From Vagococcus fluvialis (GTDB lineage: Bacteria > Bacillota > Bacilli > Lactobacillales > Vagococcaceae), in the NCBI RefSeq assembly GCF_003337315.1, contig NZ_QPJV01000009.1, forward strand, positions 1 through 64,000: a stretch of 64,000 nucleotides of DNA, written 5' to 3'. This document shows, piece after piece, positions 60,875 through 64,000 of this stretch; within the stretch, counting starts at the first letter, position 1, and each line of letters begins with the position of its first letter. The notes beneath the pieces are model-generated. The model did no database searches, had not been told where the DNA came from, and saw only the letters and a list, made by a program, of their open reading frames with translations. The position numbers were made by a program, and so were the translations under genes.

Positions 60875-60996
60875 AAACGGTGTAATAGAAGTAGCTTTTT
60901 CGGAAATAAGTCGAAAATTACCAAAAATTAAAAAGCAATTTTTGTAATTTCCTTCTTATTTCTTAAAGCTAAACACTTCTGTTACATCCTACTTTT
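60875..60996. repeat. short palindromic dispersed repeat, copy 2
   Basis: It shares AAACGGTGT, AGAAGTAGCTT, CTTATTTCTTAAAGCT and ACTTCTGT with the repeat at 134-195, in the same order and also just after a terminator. Unlike copy 1 it carries an extra internal segment of about 55 bases that forms its own hairpin (GAAAATTACCAAAAATT with AATTTTTGTAATTTC). No gene is seen inside. Confidence 0.65.
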
Positions 60997-61012
60997 ATGA
61001 AGAAATCTTCAT
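60997..61012. promoter_or_regulatory. palindromic box upstream of the response-regulator gene
   Basis: ATGAAGA-AA-TCTTCAT is a perfect 7-bp-arm palindrome. The same box, with the following TAAT, recurs at 63111-63126 before the lipoprotein gene, which suggests a binding site of the response regulator encoded at 61091. Confidence 0.55.
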
Positions 61013-61090
61013 TTAATTTTATACCTATTTAATAGTTCTTTGTAGGAGTTTTTAGTAAACTATAGCTATAGAGATAAAAGGAGGGTTAAA

Positions 61091-61789
61091 ATGAAACAAA
61101 CCAATATTCTTTTAGTTGAAGATGAAGAAAGTTTAGCAAGTTTCATTCAAACCGAGTTAGAATTTGAAGGATATAAAGTTATTTGGGCTAAAAATGGTGA
61201 GGAAGCTTTAACTTTTTTTGAAACACATCAATCCGAGATAACTTTAATTTTACTAGATTGGATGTTGCCGATTTATGATGGGATAACAGTAGCACGTCGA
61301 ATTCGTAAAAAAAGTGATGTACCAATTATCATGATGACAGCAAGAAATCAAACGACAGATATTGTCATTGGTTTAGATACAGGACTAGATGATTACTTAA
61401 CTAAACCCTTTGAAATTGAAGAGCTATTTGCACGTATTCGTGTTATTGAAAGACGATTGTTAAAAGAAACTAAGGTAAGTGATACCCTTGAATTTAAAGG
61501 TATTAGTATTAATATCTCTAAACATTTGGTAACAATAAATAATGAAACGATTGAACTAACACCAAAGGAATTTGGCATTTTATATTTACTGATGAAAGAA
61601 CCCAATGTTGTTAAAACTAGAGATGAGTTACTTAATGAAGTTTGGGGCTATGATTATTTTGGTCAGACTAATGTTGTTGATGTTTATATTAGAACCTTAA
61701 GAAATAAATTAGGACCAAAAAGTTTTGGAAAGATGATTCAAACGATTAGAGGTGTAGGTTATGTTCTTAGAGAAGATGAGAAAAAATAA
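61091..61789 (+). CDS. OmpR-family response regulator
   Basis: A 232-residue response regulator. The receiver domain (1-118) has the acidic pair in LLVEDEES, the phosphorylated D56 in LLDWMLP and the lysine in YLTKPF. The C-terminal OmpR winged HTH (about 130-228) has ELTPKEFGILYLLM and VDVYIRTLRNKL. It is translated together with the histidine kinase, whose start lies 29 bases inside this gene. Targets probably include its own operon and the PepSY lipoprotein gene, based on the shared palindrome. AAAGGAGGG precedes the ATG. Confidence 0.92.
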   Translation: MKQTNILLVEDEESLASFIQTELEFEGYKVIWAKNGEEALTFFETHQSEITLILLDWMLPIYDGITVARRIRKKSDVPIIMMTARNQTTDIVIGLDTGLDDYLTKPFEIEELFARIRVIERRLLKETKVSDTLEFKGISINISKHLVTINNETIELTPKEFGILYLLMKEPNVVKTRDELLNEVWGYDYFGQTNVVDVYIRTLRNKLGPKSFGKMIQTIRGVGYVLREDEKK

Positions 61790-63110
61790 AGATACTGCCC
61801 AGTATCAATTAACTAAAAAATTTATCAGCATCTTTTTAGTAGTTTTAGTTATGATGAACCTACTGTATTTATTTGCCTCAGGGAAATTTGTTTTTGAATT
61901 TGTTAAAAATAAATCGGAATCAACAATGAATACTCTTGTTTTTGAAGAAAATGAAAAAATAAATTGGTCTAAAGAAGTGGATCGAGTTATTTCTGAAAAA
62001 GATGGCGATGGGATGATTGTAGTCGATAATTCAGGCAATGAGTTTTTCTCTGTTAAAGCAGAAGCGCTTTTCAATGAGTTATATCAAGGTAAATCCTTAC
62101 CATTTGTTAAACCGATTATTTTTAGTGAGGAAGGTATTTATTATGTTAATAGCAAAGATTACGGTGATTTTACTGTTACTCTAGCAACTAATAGTGAGAT
62201 GGCAGTTGACTTAGTAGTAGGAATGTTAAGGATAAATATTATTCTAAATTTACTAGCAATTGTTATTGGAAGTTTTGTTATTTATAGAAGTACAAAACAC
62301 TGGAGTCGGAATCTTAAAAACATGTCAAAAGAAATTAGAGAGCTTGATTTAAGTCAACAGTCTCAAATAAAAGTACCTAATAATCCTTTAGAAATCAAAG
62401 AAGTGGCACTGGCTTTTAATCAGCTTTTGATAAAACAGGAAGAAGCAATAGAAAGAGAAAAGAAATTTATCACAAATGCTTCTCATGATTTAAAAACACC
62501 GATTGCAGCAATTAGAGGCCATGTTAAGTTGATTCAAAGAAGAGGAGAAAGTCATCCAGAAATTATACCTAAGTCCTTATCTTTTATTGACACAGAATCA
62601 GAGCGCCTGGAAAAATTAAGTCATCAGTTATTGATTTTAAATGAAGATCGAAATGAGTTTCTTAAAGAGAACATAAACTTTTCTGAAATGGTAGAGGCTG
62701 AATTAAATAGAAATAAGTTACTTTTCCCTAGAAAATATACATCAACTATTGAAAAAAATATCGTAATACAAGCAGTGAGAGGTGACTTAGTACAGATTGT
62801 TCAAAATTTAATTGGCAATGCTATTAAATATTCTACTGAAAATGAAGGTATTGATGTTCAGCTAAAAATAGATCAACCAAAGATTATTTTTTCAGTTTCC
62901 GATAACGGGATTGGAATAGATGAAAAGCATAAAAACAAAATATTTGAGCGTTTTTTTAGAGTAGATGATTCTAGAACAAGCAATATTGAGGGCTCTGGAA
63001 TAGGGCTATCTATTGTTAAAGAGATTGTGGAAAAATATCAAGGAAAAATTATAGTTAAAGATAACAAACCAAAAGGCACAATTTTTATTGTAGAAATCCC
63101 TAAAAATTAA
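61761..63110 (+). CDS. sensor histidine kinase
   Basis: A 449-residue kinase with two transmembrane segments (about 22-40 and 154-175) enclosing an extracellular sensor of about 110 residues, then a HAMP-like linker. The dimerisation helix has FITNASHDLKTPIAAIRGH with phosphorylated H242. The ATPase domain has NLIGNAIKYS, DNGIGI, FFRVDDSRT and GSGIGLSIVKEIV. Start at 61761 with AGAGGTG upstream inside the response-regulator gene. The signal is unknown; the neighbouring PepSY lipoprotein suggests a cell-envelope or metal cue. Confidence 0.91.
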   Translation: MFLEKMRKNKDTAQYQLTKKFISIFLVVLVMMNLLYLFASGKFVFEFVKNKSESTMNTLVFEENEKINWSKEVDRVISEKDGDGMIVVDNSGNEFFSVKAEALFNELYQGKSLPFVKPIIFSEEGIYYVNSKDYGDFTVTLATNSEMAVDLVVGMLRINIILNLLAIVIGSFVIYRSTKHWSRNLKNMSKEIRELDLSQQSQIKVPNNPLEIKEVALAFNQLLIKQEEAIEREKKFITNASHDLKTPIAAIRGHVKLIQRRGESHPEIIPKSLSFIDTESERLEKLSHQLLILNEDRNEFLKENINFSEMVEAELNRNKLLFPRKYTSTIEKNIVIQAVRGDLVQIVQNLIGNAIKYSTENEGIDVQLKIDQPKIIFSVSDNGIGIDEKHKNKIFERFFRVDDSRTSNIEGSGIGLSIVKEIVEKYQGKIIVKDNKPKGTIFIVEIPKN

Positions 63111-63126
63111 ATGAAGAAATCTTCAT
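63111..63126. promoter_or_regulatory. second palindromic box upstream of the PepSY lipoprotein gene
   Basis: Identical 16-mer to 60997-61012. The following bases are also alike (TTAATTTT at the first site, CTAATCTT at the second). It starts directly after the kinase stop codon and 104 bp before the lipoprotein ATG. Confidence 0.55.
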
Positions 63127-63214
63127 CTAATCTTTTTTTAAAAGGAGAGTTAATTAGTGAGGTTCTTGATAAGATAAGTATATAAGATAAAAAACATAAG
63201 GGAGCGACAAAAAA

Positions 63215-63832
63215 ATGAAAAAAACATTATTAATTAGCATGAGTGGATTATTACTAAGTGTGATGGTAGGCTGTACTCAAAAAGCAATTGAAAAGCCTGT
63301 GACAGAAGAAACAAAAGTTACAGCAACCTCAGAACAAACAGATGCTACATCTGGAGCAACAATTAAAGAAGGCTCATATGATATGACTAAAGTAGTCCCA
63401 GTCACAGAGATAATTGAAGTTTATAAAAAAGAAGCTCCAGACTCAGATATTACATCAATTGATTTAGATTACTCAAGAGCTGGTTTGAGATACAAAGTTG
63501 AAGGCGTCGATAATGAAACTGAATACGAAATCAAAATAAACGCTGAAACAAAACAAGTTGAAAAAACAAAACAAGAAAAACTAGATCGAGAAGATCGTGA
63601 TGGTATTAAAAGAGAAAAAGAAAAACTAGATTTAAATAATATTTTATCCATTGAAAAAGTAACTGAACTAGCAGAAACAGAAGCAAAATCAGGAAAAGCT
63701 GTTGAATGGAATTTAGATAGAACTTTAAATGTTACCTATTGGGAAGTAAAAGTGAAAGATGGCAATAAAGAAACAGAAATCAAGTTAGATGCTAAATCAG
63801 GTGAAGTTTTAGAAGTAGAAATAGATGATTAG
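63215..63832 (+). CDS. PepSY-domain lipoprotein
   Basis: A 205-residue lipoprotein. The signal peptide ends in MVGC, with the lipidated cysteine at residue 20, followed by a threonine/glutamate-rich stretch. Two PepSY-like repeats follow (about 55-115 with IEVYKKEAPDSDITSIDLD, and 135-205 with ITVTELAETEAKSG-type helix then TYWEVKVKDGNKETEIKLDAKSGEVL). PepSY proteins often modulate extracytoplasmic peptidases or sensors. It probably belongs to the regulon of the preceding two-component system. A GGGAGC site precedes the ATG. Confidence 0.85.
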   Translation: MKKTLLISMSGLLLSVMVGCTQKAIEKPVTEETKVTATSEQTDATSGATIKEGSYDMTKVVPVTEIIEVYKKEAPDSDITSIDLDYSRAGLRYKVEGVDNETEYEIKINAETKQVEKTKQEKLDREDRDGIKREKEKLDLNNILSIEKVTELAETEAKSGKAVEWNLDRTLNVTYWEVKVKDGNKETEIKLDAKSGEVLEVEIDD

Positions 63833-63833
63833 T

Positions 63834-63870
63834 AAAAAGAGTTAACAAGTAAAAACTTGTTAACTCTTTT
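63834..63870. terminator. Rho-independent terminator after the PepSY gene
   Basis: AAAGAGTTAACAAGT pairs perfectly with ACTTGTTAACTCTTT over 4 nt, flanked by A and T. Confidence 0.88.
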
Positions 63871-63906
63871 ATGTATTTTAAATATATAAAATTTTATATA
63901 AACGAG

Positions 63907-63958
63907 TTGACTAAAAATATAAGAAGAGTTATGATGAGTTTATCAAATATGTGATAAA
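63907..63958 (+). promoter_or_regulatory. strong promoter with operator-like palindrome
   Basis: -35 TTGACT (63907-63912), a 17-bp spacer and -10 TATGAT (63930-63935). Around the expected start lies the inverted repeat TTTATCA-N6-TGATAAA (63939-63958), a candidate repressor site. Confidence 0.65.
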
Positions 63959-63979
63959 TAACACAAAAGAGGTGATAAA

Positions 63980-64000
63980 ATGAATGTAGATGTTTTTATT
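63980..64000 (+). CDS. start of a gene cut by the window edge
   Basis: An ATG at 63980, preceded by AGAGGTG, opens a frame reading MNVDVFI to the window end. The promoter and palindrome just upstream support a real gene. The product cannot be identified. Confidence 0.6.

Noticed and set aside
1-64000. CRISPR array, tRNA, rRNA, insertion sequence or prophage
   Set aside because: No regularly spaced repeats, tRNA or rRNA-like segments, transposase, integrase or phage structural genes were seen.

Overview
The window looks like chromosomal DNA from a low-GC Gram-positive bacterium, most likely Vagococcus or another Enterococcaceae. The signs are AT-rich composition, strong AGGAGG ribosome sites with frequent TTG/GTG starts, CcpA (cre)-like boxes, many phosphotransferase (PTS) operons with PRD-type regulators, a YkoEDC/ThiW/ThiMED thiamine salvage operon and an Rgg regulator. 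Species assignment is an inference. No rRNA, tRNA, insertion sequence, prophage or CRISPR array was seen.

Layout. 1-6400: a short 3' end of an upstream gene, then a minus-strand set (MDR oxidoreductase, alpha/beta-hydrolase, ROK sugar kinase) facing two AraC-type regulators and an EstA-like esterase. 6500-17600: an RpiB gene, then a catabolic cluster of GNAT, YfcC-type transporter, class II aldolase, iron alcohol dehydrogenase, MtnK-like kinase, MtnA-like isomerase, butyrate-kinase-like kinase, CoA-acylating aldehyde dehydrogenase, Ptb-like phosphotransacylase and a DeoR regulator. I read this as an energy-conserving pathway for 5-deoxypentoses such as 5-methylthioribose or 5-deoxyribose. 17700-26730: a galactitol-type PTS pentitol operon whose transaldolase-like gene carries one in-frame stop. 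26766-36253: divergent operons for a glucitol-type PTS (GutM, IIC, IIBC on minus; IIA on plus), a COG4091-type oxidoreductase with a SAF domain, a SorC regulator and a complete acetoin-dehydrogenase-type complex (E1 alpha, E1 beta, E2, E3). I know of no assigned pathway for this combination.

36254-42729: a TPP riboswitch controlling thiamine precursor uptake and salvage. 42757-46331: an APC permease, a cupin behind a Fur-like box, a DUF4767-type lipoprotein and a Crp/Fnr-like regulator. 46449-50667: a phosphonate-type ABC transporter with a metallophosphoesterase; a Crp-type palindrome sits where an activator would bind. 50716-51916: a DUF2812-like membrane protein and PadR. 52067-56364: an ascorbate-type PTS with a PRD regulator and an orphan TrpA-like protein. 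56395-60828: MFS exporter, Rgg regulator, DbpA-type RNA helicase, nucleoside diphosphate kinase. 60875-63832: a palindromic repeat, a two-component system and a PepSY lipoprotein; the same palindrome precedes the response-regulator and lipoprotein genes. The last 21 bases start another gene.

The most promising undescribed systems are the MtnK/MtnA/aldolase cluster with its acyl-CoA to acyl-phosphate to ATP arm, the PTS-Gut/COG4091/acetoin-dehydrogenase cluster, and the TrpA-like protein in an ascorbate-type PTS operon.
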